Below are positions 23,919 through 30,893 of a DNA stretch of 39,548 nucleotides, one piece after another. The first letter of the stretch is position 1; every line of letters begins with the position of its first letter. The notes under the pieces were generated by a model. That model worked only from the letters and a program-made list of their open reading frames with translations, had not been told where the DNA came from and made no database searches. The DNA is from Catenulispora rubra (GTDB taxonomy: Bacteria; Actinomycetota; Actinomycetes; Streptomycetales; Catenulisporaceae). Both the position numbers and the translations under genes were made by a program. The stretch covers positions 1 to 39,548 of the forward strand of contig NZ_JAACYW010000082.1 of NCBI RefSeq assembly GCF_015356825.1, given 5' to 3'.

Positions 23919-25154
23919 ATGACCGTCCAGCACGACTTCCCCCTGAAGCCGGCCCCGATCCACGTGCCCGACGAAGCCCTCGACGACCTGCGGACCCGCC
24001 TGGCCCTGACCCGCGCGCCGCTGGACGAGGGCAACGAGGACTGGTCCTACGGCGTGCCGGCCGGCTATCTCAGTGAACTGATCGCCTACTGGCGCGACGG
24101 CTTCGACTGGCGCCGCGCCGAGGCCGCCATCAACGCCTACGAGCACTACCAGGTGGACGTCGCCGGCGTCCCTGTCCACTTCCTGCGCAAGCCCGGCCGC
24201 GGCCCCCGCCCGATCCCGTTGATCCTCACCCACGGCTGGCCCTGGACGTTCTGGCACTGGTCGAAGGTGATCGACCCGCTCGCCGACCCGGCCGCGTCCG
24301 GCGGCGACCCGGCCGACGCCTTCGACGTCATCGTGCCGTCCCTGCCCGGCTTCGGCTTCCCCGGCCCGCTCACCGGCTTCCCCGACGTCAACTTCTGGAA
24401 GGTCTCAGACCTCTGGCACACCCTGATGACCGAGACCCTGGGCTACGAGAAGTACGCCGCAGGGGGCTGCGACATCGGCGGCATCGTCACCAGCCAGCTC
24501 GGCCACAAGTACGCCGACCAGCTCTACGGCATCCACATCGGATCCGGCCTGCCGCTGGACTTCTTCACCGGCCCGCGCGCCTGGGACTTCGCCCAGAACC
24601 GGCCGCTCACCGAGGATCAGAGCCCTGAAATCAGGGCCCGCATCATCGAGCAGGACCACCGTTCGGCCTCCCATCTCGCCGTGCACATGCTCGATGGCGC
24701 GACCCTGGCCCACGGCCTGAGCGACTCCCCCGCCGGACTGCTCGCCTGGCTGCTGGAGCGTTGGAACTCCTGGAGCGACAACGGCGGCGACCTGGAGTCC
24801 GTCTTCAGCAAGGACGACCTGCTCACCCACGCCACGATCTACTGGGTCACCAACTCCATCGCCACGTCCCTGCGCTACTACGCCAATGCCAACCGCTACC
24901 CCTGGTCCCCCTCCCACGACCGCGTCCCGGTCGTCGAGGCCCCGGTCGGCATGACCTTCGTCGCCTACGAGAACCCGCCCGGAATCCACACCTCCGAGGA
25001 GCGCGTCCGGGCGTTCACCACCAGCCCCCGCGCCGACTGGTTCAACCACGTCAACGTCACCGCGCACGACCACGGCGGCCACTTCATCCCGTGGGAGAAC
25101 CCTGATGCCTGGGTCGACGACCTGCGCCGTACTTTCCGGGGCCGGAGGCCGTGA
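23919..25154 (+). CDS. Epoxide hydrolase family alpha/beta hydrolase (EHN domain)
   Basis: 411 aa. N-terminal EHN domain about 8-115 (FPLKPAPIHVPDEALDDLRTRLALTR, then W.YGVPAGYLSELIAYWRDGFDWR), then an alpha/beta hydrolase: oxyanion motif HGWPW (105-109), nucleophile elbow GGCDIGG with Asp185, and catalytic His388 in HDHGGHF. Microsomal-type epoxide hydrolases open epoxides to trans-diols; the elbow here is GCDIG rather than the common GGDWG, so the substrate may be atypical. Start ATG preceded by AAAAGGAA. Complete. Nothing next to it indicates a pathway. Confidence 0.9.
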   Translation: MTVQHDFPLKPAPIHVPDEALDDLRTRLALTRAPLDEGNEDWSYGVPAGYLSELIAYWRDGFDWRRAEAAINAYEHYQVDVAGVPVHFLRKPGRGPRPIPLILTHGWPWTFWHWSKVIDPLADPAASGGDPADAFDVIVPSLPGFGFPGPLTGFPDVNFWKVSDLWHTLMTETLGYEKYAAGGCDIGGIVTSQLGHKYADQLYGIHIGSGLPLDFFTGPRAWDFAQNRPLTEDQSPEIRARIIEQDHRSASHLAVHMLDGATLAHGLSDSPAGLLAWLLERWNSWSDNGGDLESVFSKDDLLTHATIYWVTNSIATSLRYYANANRYPWSPSHDRVPVVEAPVGMTFVAYENPPGIHTSEERVRAFTTSPRADWFNHVNVTAHDHGGHFIPWENPDAWVDDLRRTFRGRRP

Positions 25155-25256
25155 ACCGTCGTGCGGGCCCGGCAATGTGGCTTTCACGCCAAATCCGGCC
25201 GATCACACGAGTCCGCCGAACCTCACGGGCACCAGCGCCGTGTCGGTCGTGCCAGG

Positions 25257-25279
25257 GCGCCATCCGCGTGGGATGGCGC
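25257..25279 (+). terminator. 9-bp perfect stem-loop between epoxide hydrolase and propeller genes
   Basis: GCGCCATCC-GCGTG-GGATGGCGC, 103 nt after the epoxide hydrolase stop and 33 nt before the next start codon. No T-run. It may terminate the first gene or act in the leader of the second. Confidence 0.5.
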
Positions 25280-25311
25280 AGAGGCATCTGACGATCGGAA
25301 GGATCGGCACG

Positions 25312-26475
25312 ATGAGAAGAACGGGTGCCCTAGCAGCGACCGCAACCGCGCTCGGCATCGCCGCAGCGCTCGTCATGAGTCCCATGACGGCGCAGGCGGC
25401 GGGAGCCGACACGACCTTCACCTCGATACCGCCGGTGAACCCCGGCACCATGCAACTGATGTCCATCTCCCCGAAATCGGCTTCTGACGCCTGGGCCGTC
25501 GGCGTCGACTATCTGAACGCGAACACGGTCATCGCCACGCAGGCCGAGCACTGGAACGGCACCGCGTGGCAGGTCACGCCGACGCCCAGCCCGACCGGAA
25601 ACGTCGACGTCCTGAACGGTGTCGCGAACATCTCGCCGTCCGACGCCTGGGCGGCCGGCTACAGCCAGAACACCGCCGGGTCCTACTCGGCGCTGCTCGA
25701 ACAGTGGAACGGCACGCGCTGGGCCGCCGCGCCCGGCGGCAAGGCGGCCACCAGCAGCCAGGAGACCCTGAACGTGGTCGCCGCGACGTCCCCGAGCGAC
25801 GTCTGGGCGGCCGGCGAGCACTTCGACTCCTCCGCCGGCGGGTTCGTGGGCCTGATCGAGCACTTCAACGGCACGGCGTGGAGCATCGTGCCCAACCCCG
25901 ACTCGTACACCTCCAACGGGATCCTGCACAGCGTCCCGTCCTGGAACGCGATCGTCGCGCACTCGGCCTCGGACGTGTGGGTGGCATCCAACTCCGGGTC
26001 GCAGACCGCCGTCGTCGAGCACTGGGACGGCACGGCGTGGAGCGTGATCCCGACGCCGCAGTTCACGACGCTCAACGGCGTCGGCGTCAACCAGGTGGCG
26101 GTCAACGGACTGGCTGCCACCTCGGCGAACGACGTCTGGGCCGTCGGCACGGTCACCGGCTTCGGCCGGCACGCGCCGCGCCTCCAGATCGTCGAGCACT
26201 GGAACGGCACGGCCTGGACCGTGGCGACCTCGCCGGCCGGCACGGCGACGCCGCAGGGCCTGTCCAGCGTCGCCGCGCTGTCGCCGACCGACGCCTGGGC
26301 CCTCGGGTTCCAGCCCGGCACCGCCAACCCGGCGTTCCAGCACTGGGACGGGACCGCGTGGAGCAACGTCGCCGTGCCGAGTGCGAGCGGCGTCCTGTTC
26401 CAACTCGCGGCGGCGCCGAGCAGCACCCTGATGGCGCTGGGCAACACTCAGGCGTTCCTCAGCACCAACGGGTGA
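25312..26475 (+). CDS. Secreted beta-propeller protein with six WNGTAW repeats
   Basis: 387 aa from ATG 25312 (MRRTGALAATATALG) with GGAAGGAT 10 nt upstream; the frame is open upstream but without signal. Signal peptide about 1-29 (MTAQAAGA). The mature part has six copies of [EQ]-[HQ]-[WF]-[ND]-G-T-x-W (EHWNGTAW, EQWNGTRW, EHFNGTAW, EHWDGTAW, EHWNGTAW, QHWDGTAW), each following a [ST/N]-D-[AV]-W-[AV]-x-[GS] strand (SDAWAVG, SDVWAAG and so on), giving a six-bladed kelch-like propeller. Such proteins are abundant in actinomycetes and their ligands are unknown. No catalytic motif seen. Confidence 0.85.
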   Translation: MRRTGALAATATALGIAAALVMSPMTAQAAGADTTFTSIPPVNPGTMQLMSISPKSASDAWAVGVDYLNANTVIATQAEHWNGTAWQVTPTPSPTGNVDVLNGVANISPSDAWAAGYSQNTAGSYSALLEQWNGTRWAAAPGGKAATSSQETLNVVAATSPSDVWAAGEHFDSSAGGFVGLIEHFNGTAWSIVPNPDSYTSNGILHSVPSWNAIVAHSASDVWVASNSGSQTAVVEHWDGTAWSVIPTPQFTTLNGVGVNQVAVNGLAATSANDVWAVGTVTGFGRHAPRLQIVEHWNGTAWTVATSPAGTATPQGLSSVAALSPTDAWALGFQPGTANPAFQHWDGTAWSNVAVPSASGVLFQLAAAPSSTLMALGNTQAFLSTNG

Positions 26476-26480
26476 GGCTG

Positions 26481-26542
26481 AGCTGATCAGCTGACAGCCG
26501 TGCTCTCGCCGACGAGTACCGAATCGGCGCGGGCACGGCTGT
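26481..26542 (+). terminator. Two-tier hairpin after the propeller gene
   Basis: ACAGCCGTGC (26494-26503) pairs with GCACGGCTGT (26533-26542), and inside it CGCCGA (26507-26512) pairs with TCGGCG (26524-26529), leaving a small symmetric internal loop and an 11-nt terminal loop. A 12-bp palindrome AGCTGATCAGCT (26481-26492) precedes it. Position just after the stop at 26475 suits a terminator. Confidence 0.6.
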
Positions 26543-26548
26543 CGTCGG

Positions 26549-26701
26549 TGAGTTCGGCGCCCGGTTCGCCGCGCCACAGGCGGCCGGCGGATCGCCCTGC
26601 CAGATCCGGTCGGCGAGGACCCCGATGCCGACCACGCAGTTCGCGTCGGCGAGGAGCACGGCGAGGACGGACTTGAGGATGACGCCCGTCAGGGGACGGA
26701 T
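26549..26701 (-). pseudogene. Decayed SARP/AfsR-type DNA-binding domain fragment
   Basis: On the minus strand this stretch reads GPIRPLTGVILKSVLAVLLA, then DANCVVGIGVLADRIWQGDP, then PAACGAANRAPNS. It follows the winged-helix consensus of SARP/AfsR regulators (P..RAVLALLLL.AN.VVS...L.d.lWG.dPPa.A...L), but the usual domain start and the rest of the domain are missing and no full-length frame exists. It lies between the terminator hairpin and the AAA ATPase start. Together with the hairpin it accounts for much of the 320-bp gap; I see nothing else there. Likely a deletion remnant. Confidence 0.5.
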
Positions 26702-26795
26702 CGGTCCTCGACGCGCACTTCCAACGGCCCCAGCAGTCCGGCCGGACTCCGTCCTGGTCAAGCGGTTGTCAGCGGCTTCGTCTACGGTCGAAGGC

Positions 26796-27977
26796 GTGAT
26801 CACCACGCTGGCCGTCGAGAACTACCGCTCGCTGCGCGACCTCTGCATCCCGGTCGGCCCGCTGACCGTCGTCACCGGCGCCAACGGCAGCGGCAAGTCC
26901 AGCCTGTACCGGGCCGTGCGCCTGCTGGCCGACGTCTCGCGCAACGGCGCCGTGGCCGCTCTGGCGCGCGAAGGAGGCCTGCGCTCCACGCTGTGGGCCG
27001 GCCCGGAGCGCGGCACGAAGCCGGGTCAGCGGACGCAGGGCACGGTGCGCAGCGTGCCGGTCGGCCTGCGCCTGGGCTTCGGCGGCGACGAGTTCGGCTA
27101 CGCCATCGACCTCGGCCTGCCGGTACCCAGCGGCGAGCCGGAGGCGGCCAAGTTCAACCTCGACCCGGCGATCAAGACCGAGGCGGTGTGGAGCGGCCCG
27201 GTACTGCGCCCGGCGACGTCCCTGATCGAGCGGCACAACGACGTCGTCAAGATCCGCGGCACCGACGGCAAATGGGCCCCGAAGCCCTACCCGATCCAGC
27301 AGTTCGACAGCATGCTGAGCGAATTCGCCGACCCCGAGGCCGCCCCAGAACTCTTCCGAGTCCGCGACCGCATCCGCTCCTGGCGCTTCTACGACCACTT
27401 CCGCACCGACGCCGACGCCCCAGCCCGCGCCCCCCAAATCGGCACCCGCACCCCAGTGCTGTCGCACGACGGCGCCGACCTCGCCGCCGCCCTCCAGACC
27501 ATCATCGCCACCGGCCGCCGCACAGAACTGGACGAGGCGATCGACAACGCCTTCCCAGGCAGCCGCCTGGAGGTACAGGTCGAGGCCGACGGCCGCTTCT
27601 CCCTCCACCTCTGGCAACACGGCCTCCTCCGCCCCCTCGGCGCCCCGGAACTCTCCGACGGCACCCTGCGCTATCTCCTCCTGGCCGCCGCCCTACTGAG
27701 CCCCCGCCCCGCAGACCTCCTGGTGTTCAACGAACCGGAAACCAGCCTCCACCCCGACCTCCTGGCACCACTGGGAGCACTGATCGCAGCAGTATCAGAA
27801 CGCAGCCAAATAATCGTGGTCTCCCACGCCGACGCCCTGATCCGCGCCATCGCCCGCGCAGCAGGCGAGCTGCGGCGGGATGTCGGAATGGTCGAGCTGG
27901 AGAAGGTGAACGGCGAGACGGTGCTGCCGGGGCAGGGGCTGCTGGACTCGCCGCTGTGGTTCTGGCCGAAGCGGTGA
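26796..27977 (+). CDS. OLD/RecF-like AAA ATPase (AAA_21)
   Basis: 393 aa from the GTG at 26796 (ITTLAVENYRSLRDLCIPVGP follows); the frame is open further upstream but that part overlaps the SARP remnant. SMC/RecF-type nucleotide-binding head: Walker A GANGSGKS (28-35), a middle insert, an ABC-like signature LSDGTLRYLLLAAALLSPR, Walker B LLVFNEPETSLHPDLL and the switch His region IIVVSHADALIRAI. No TOPRIM nuclease domain follows, unlike OLD proteins, and no partner nuclease lies next to it. Stand-alone copies are often called predicted ATPases; some relatives act in anti-phage defence. The 3' half changes to CCG/CTC-rich codon choice. Start uncertain: AAGG is too close to the GTG. Confidence 0.85.
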   Translation: MITTLAVENYRSLRDLCIPVGPLTVVTGANGSGKSSLYRAVRLLADVSRNGAVAALAREGGLRSTLWAGPERGTKPGQRTQGTVRSVPVGLRLGFGGDEFGYAIDLGLPVPSGEPEAAKFNLDPAIKTEAVWSGPVLRPATSLIERHNDVVKIRGTDGKWAPKPYPIQQFDSMLSEFADPEAAPELFRVRDRIRSWRFYDHFRTDADAPARAPQIGTRTPVLSHDGADLAAALQTIIATGRRTELDEAIDNAFPGSRLEVQVEADGRFSLHLWQHGLLRPLGAPELSDGTLRYLLLAAALLSPRPADLLVFNEPETSLHPDLLAPLGALIAAVSERSQIIVVSHADALIRAIARAAGELRRDVGMVELEKVNGETVLPGQGLLDSPLWFWPKR

Positions 27978-28080
27978 ACGAGCGGCGGGGCTTCGCGACT
28001 GAGTTTGGCGGCCTCGGCCAGTGACGGGCGCGCCCGGCTGGTGGTGTGGTGAGGGGGTCCGAAGGACCATGTGGGGGTTT

Positions 28081-28240
28081 GGTTCTGGGTCCCTCGCCGC
28101 GTCAGCGGGCGCAGCCAACCTGCCCGGTTTGGCGGTGTCAAGCCGGACGAGGCTGGACCACTGCAAGTGTGATGCGGCTTGATTCCGCCAGACCGGGCTG
28201 GTTCCGTTTACGGCGATGACGCGGCGAGGGACCCAGAACC
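28081..28240. repeat. 160-bp nested palindrome (24-bp perfect outer arms)
   Basis: Outer arms 28081-28104 and 28217-28240 are perfect 24-bp inverted repeats (beginning GGTTCTGGGTCCC). Inner arms 28117-28145 and 28175-28203 match in 25 of 29 positions, one mismatch being a G-T wobble. Spacers between arms are 12 and 13 nt, and the 29-nt centre holds a CACT-GCA-AGTG mini-hairpin. Overall it folds as one long stem-loop on either strand. No target-site duplication is evident at the edges and no transposase is nearby. It could be a miniature element, a structured RNA or a bidirectional terminator. Confidence 0.85.
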
Positions 28241-28430
28241 TCGGCGACCACAAGCAGCACCGCCGCCGCACAACGCGGCGCAGGCAACAGCGGATAGAAA
28301 GCCGAACAGTCACGGGCCGCCACCAAACCACCCGACGCGCGGGTCGCCCCCTCGTCGAGGAGGCCCGCCAGAGGCCTCAACGCACCCACCAAACGCGGCA
28401 GACAGCCGCCAGACCAAACGCATGCGCAGT

Positions 28431-28552
28431 GACTCGGACCAGTGCGCGATCTTGCACGCGAAAACCACCACCCGCCAACGCACCACGCACAGACTCGGAC
28501 CAGTGCGCGGTCGTGCTCGCGAAAACCGGCGGCCGCCAGCGCAACCCGCAGC
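28431..28552. repeat. 61-bp tandem duplication
   Basis: Two adjacent 61-bp copies (28431-28491, 28492-28552), 49 of 61 positions identical and 33 of the first 36. The conserved core runs GACTCGGACCAGTGCGCG-xTCxTGCx-CGCGAAAACC and contains CGCG-N8-CGCG in both copies. The period is not a multiple of three, so it does not preserve a reading frame. Confidence 0.8.
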
Positions 28553-28683
28553 GCTCAACCGAACTGCGCTCCCCTGCGAGGCCATCCAACCATTGGCGAA
28601 GCCGTCAAAAAACGCCTGTAAACCACGGACCAACCGCACATCCCACGCCCAGCCCACCAGCAACGACTCACCCAAAATCCCAC

Positions 28684-30216
28684 TCAGGCTTCAGCGAGCT
28701 CTTCGACAGCAGCCACATCAGTATCCTGCGCTTCGCTATCAGCACCACCGCGCCCCGGCAGCAGCAGACACAACGGCACCGCCGCAGCCGTAAACGCAGC
28801 AGCCCACCAAAAAGCGTCGCCGAATCCCGCAGCCTGCGCAGACACCGTGTGCGCGCCAGCCATCGCACGCTGCAGAATCATGACCAGCACCGCAGTGCCC
28901 ACCGACCCGCCGACCTGCTGTGCAACGCGGCTGATGCTGGAAGCGGCGGGAATCTGGTCACGCTGCAAACCAACGTAAGCGCCGCCCATCAGCGCGATCA
29001 TCGCTGCGCCGAGCCCCAGGCCGCGGACGAACAGGACCGCCATCAGCACCGTGTTGCTCGTCGTGGCGGTAACGAATCCGAACGGCACCGTGGACGCGAA
29101 CGTGACAGCGAACGCAACAACAGCGATCGGCCGCGCCCCGAAGCGGTCCATATACCGCCCCGCCAGCGAACGGGAAAGCAGCGTGCCGACGCCCTGCGGA
29201 ATCAGCAGCAGCGCAGCCCCAAGCGCCGACTCGCCGCGAACCTGCTGCCAATACAGCGGCATCAGCAGCATCGCCCCATAAAGTGCAGCACCGGCCAGGA
29301 GCAGCAGAGCTGACGACGAAGCCAGCGACCGGTGCCGGAACAACCGAACGTCGAGCAGCGCGTCAGCGCCGCGACGCAGGGCCCAGGCGACGTACCCGAC
29401 CAGCAGCACCACCCCGATCAACAGCGGCAACCCGGCCTTGGCACTTGCCAGCCCGCCAGATCCACCGGAACCGCCGAGCTGTGTCAGGCCATAGATGACA
29501 GCAGCAACACCGGGCGAAAGCAGCAGCATCCCGACGACGTCCAGACGCGGACGCGGACGCGCCCCATGCCGAGGCCCGTCGTGCGGCAGGTCGCGCCACG
29601 CAAGGTAGCCCCCGACCACGCAGAACGGCACGTTGAACAAGAAGATCCAGCGCCAGTCCCCCAGATGCAGAATGACCCCGCCAAGCACCGGCCCGATGAC
29701 CGGCCCCAGCGCAGTGGGCACCGTGATCAGCGACATGATCCTGCCGATATTGCGACCGCCCGCGGCCTGCATGATCAGCGTGGCCATCAGCACCATCATC
29801 ACGCCGCCGCCGACGCCCTGAACCACGCGGAACGCGATCAAGCTCAGCGCGTTCCACGCCGCCGCGCACAGCATCGACCCGGCGAAGAACAGCCCGAGCG
29901 CCAGGATCCACAACCGCCTACCGCCCAACACCGCCTGAGCCCAGCCGACAGCCGGCATCGTCGCGGACAGTGCCAGCAGATAAGCCGTGGTCACCCACTG
30001 AACAGTGGCCAGCGACGTATGCAGCTGCCCAGCAAGGCTGTCGATCGCGACGCTCATGATCGTGGTGTCGAAGATGACGGCGAGCGCCCCGACGATCAGC
30101 GTGAACGTCAGCCGCCGCAGAGCGGGATCGATGCGGTCCGACTCCGGCGGCCGGGCAACGGCGGCTGGGGCGGCTGGGGCGGCTGGGCTGGCAGAGCTAG
30201 CAGAGGTGGCATCCAT
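28684..30216 (-). CDS. DHA2-family MFS drug exporter (EmrB/QacA type)
   Basis: 510 aa, 14-helix type. After an Ala/Pro-rich cytoplasmic N-terminus come LIVGALAVIFDTTIMSVAI (TM1, with the Asp of DHA2 motif D1), WVTTAYLLALSATMPAVGW (TM2), VVQGVGGGVMMVL, the antiporter motif C region ALGPVIGPVLGGVI, and the RYMDRFGARP loop. It exports hydrophobic or cationic drugs or an endogenous product by proton antiport. ATG 30216 has AAGGAG 7 nt upstream. Divergent from a TetR gene; one of two matching operators overlaps its leader, so repression by that TetR is very likely. Confidence 0.94.
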   Translation of the reverse strand: MDATSASSASPAAPAAPAAVARPPESDRIDPALRRLTFTLIVGALAVIFDTTIMSVAIDSLAGQLHTSLATVQWVTTAYLLALSATMPAVGWAQAVLGGRRLWILALGLFFAGSMLCAAAWNALSLIAFRVVQGVGGGVMMVLMATLIMQAAGGRNIGRIMSLITVPTALGPVIGPVLGGVILHLGDWRWIFLFNVPFCVVGGYLAWRDLPHDGPRHGARPRPRLDVVGMLLLSPGVAAVIYGLTQLGGSGGSGGLASAKAGLPLLIGVVLLVGYVAWALRRGADALLDVRLFRHRSLASSSALLLLAGAALYGAMLLMPLYWQQVRGESALGAALLLIPQGVGTLLSRSLAGRYMDRFGARPIAVVAFAVTFASTVPFGFVTATTSNTVLMAVLFVRGLGLGAAMIALMGGAYVGLQRDQIPAASSISRVAQQVGGSVGTAVLVMILQRAMAGAHTVSAQAAGFGDAFWWAAAFTAAAVPLCLLLPGRGGADSEAQDTDVAAVEELAEA

Positions 30217-30227
30217 CGACGACTCCT

Positions 30228-30249
30228 TAAGATACAGCGATCTATCTTA
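30228..30249. promoter_or_regulatory. TetR operator 1 (exporter-proximal)
   Basis: TAAGATA-N8-TATCTTA, perfect 7-bp arms, 12-33 bp upstream of the exporter ATG. Same arm length, spacer and near-identical arms as the second site 47 bp away (centre to centre). Confidence 0.75.
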
Positions 30250-30274
30250 CGACCCCCACACTAAGCCGCTACGA

Positions 30275-30296
30275 TTAGATACGCAACTCTATCTAA
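30275..30296. promoter_or_regulatory. TetR operator 2 (regulator-proximal)
   Basis: TTAGATA-N8-TATCTAA, perfect 7-bp arms, ending 14 bp before the TetR ATG at 30311. The TAGATA inside it may also be the -10 of the tetR promoter, so binding would autorepress. Confidence 0.75.
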
Positions 30297-30310
30297 CCCA
30301 GGGAGCCACA

Positions 30311-30880
30311 ATGCCCGAACGCCGCCGCGGAGCGGCCCTGGAAAACGCCCTCCTAGACGCCGCCTGGCAAGAACTCACCGCCGTCGGCTACGCCCGCTTC
30401 ACCATGGACGCCGTCGTCAAGCGCGCCGGCACCAGCCCGCCGGTCCTCTACCGCCGCTGGCCCGACCGCGACGCCCTCGTCCGCGCGACCCTCACGCGCG
30501 TCCTCCAGAAGAACGTCCTGGTCGCCCCCGACACCGGCAGCCTCCGCAAGGACGTCCTAACCCTCCTGCGCGAGATCAACGCCACCAGCGTCGAGCTCGT
30601 CACCGCGATGAGCAGCTACTTCGCCGGCTACCACAAGGAGACCGGAGCCGGCACCGCCGACCTGCGCGACCCCACCGCGACCGGCCGCAAGCAGGCCGTC
30701 GACGCGATCTTCGAACGCGCCGTCGAGCGCGGCGAGGCCAAGGCCGACCGCCTCACCGAACGCGTCAAGACCCTGCCGTTCGACCTGCTGCGGCACGAGC
30801 TGCTGACGACCTACTCCCCCGCGCCCGACGACGTCCTGGAGGAGATCGTCGATACGATCTTCCTGCCTTTGGTGCGGTAA
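30311..30880 (+). CDS. TetR-family repressor
   Basis: 189 aa from ATG 30311 with GGGAG upstream. N-terminal HTH about 9-55: LLDAAWQELTAVGYARFTMDAVVKRAGTSPPVLYRRWPDRDALVRAT, the standard TetR_N pattern with the YRRWP signature of the AcrR/TetR branch. The C-terminal ligand domain has TetR_C-like helices (DLRDPTATGRKQAVDAIFERAVERGEAKADR, ending ILEEIVD-type DVLEEIVDTIFLPLV). Divergent from the DHA2 exporter with two perfect inverted repeats between them; it presumably represses both genes and is released by an exported compound. Convergent with the P450 gene (13-bp gap). Confidence 0.93.
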   Translation: MPERRRGAALENALLDAAWQELTAVGYARFTMDAVVKRAGTSPPVLYRRWPDRDALVRATLTRVLQKNVLVAPDTGSLRKDVLTLLREINATSVELVTAMSSYFAGYHKETGAGTADLRDPTATGRKQAVDAIFERAVERGEAKADRLTERVKTLPFDLLRHELLTTYSPAPDDVLEEIVDTIFLPLVR

Positions 30881-30893
30881 GAGTGAGCCCCGG

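Larger units (their letters stand above)
27978..28683. other. 706-bp gap with structured repeats and no convincing gene
   Basis: Between the AAA ATPase stop and the DHA2 exporter stop. Open frames occur on both strands but are Arg/Pro-rich and repeat-driven, without recognisable domains. Contents: a small GGTCC-GAA-GGACC hairpin (28056-28068), a 160-bp nested palindrome (28081-28240) and a 61-bp tandem duplication (28431-28552). Base skew flips at the palindrome: 43 of 60 bases at 28021-28080 are G or T, while 42 of 60 at 28381-28440 are A or C. The remainder (28553-28683) continues the A/C-rich character, with a short A6 run. Confidence 0.6.

Noticed and set aside
28081..28240. Retron or group II intron RNA
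   Set aside because: No reverse transcriptase anywhere in the window and no recognisable msr/msd or domain V elements.
27795..28331. 178-codon minus-strand frame past the ATPase gene
   Set aside because: Overlaps the ATPase C-terminus antisense and the palindrome; no domain and typical shadow composition.
28431..28552. CRISPR array
   Set aside because: Only two directly adjacent 61-bp copies, diverged from each other, with no spacers and no cas genes.
28179..28793. 204-codon plus-strand frame in the gap
   Set aside because: Pro/Arg/Thr-rich, crosses the palindrome and tandem repeat, runs into the antisense of the exporter; explained by the A/C skew.
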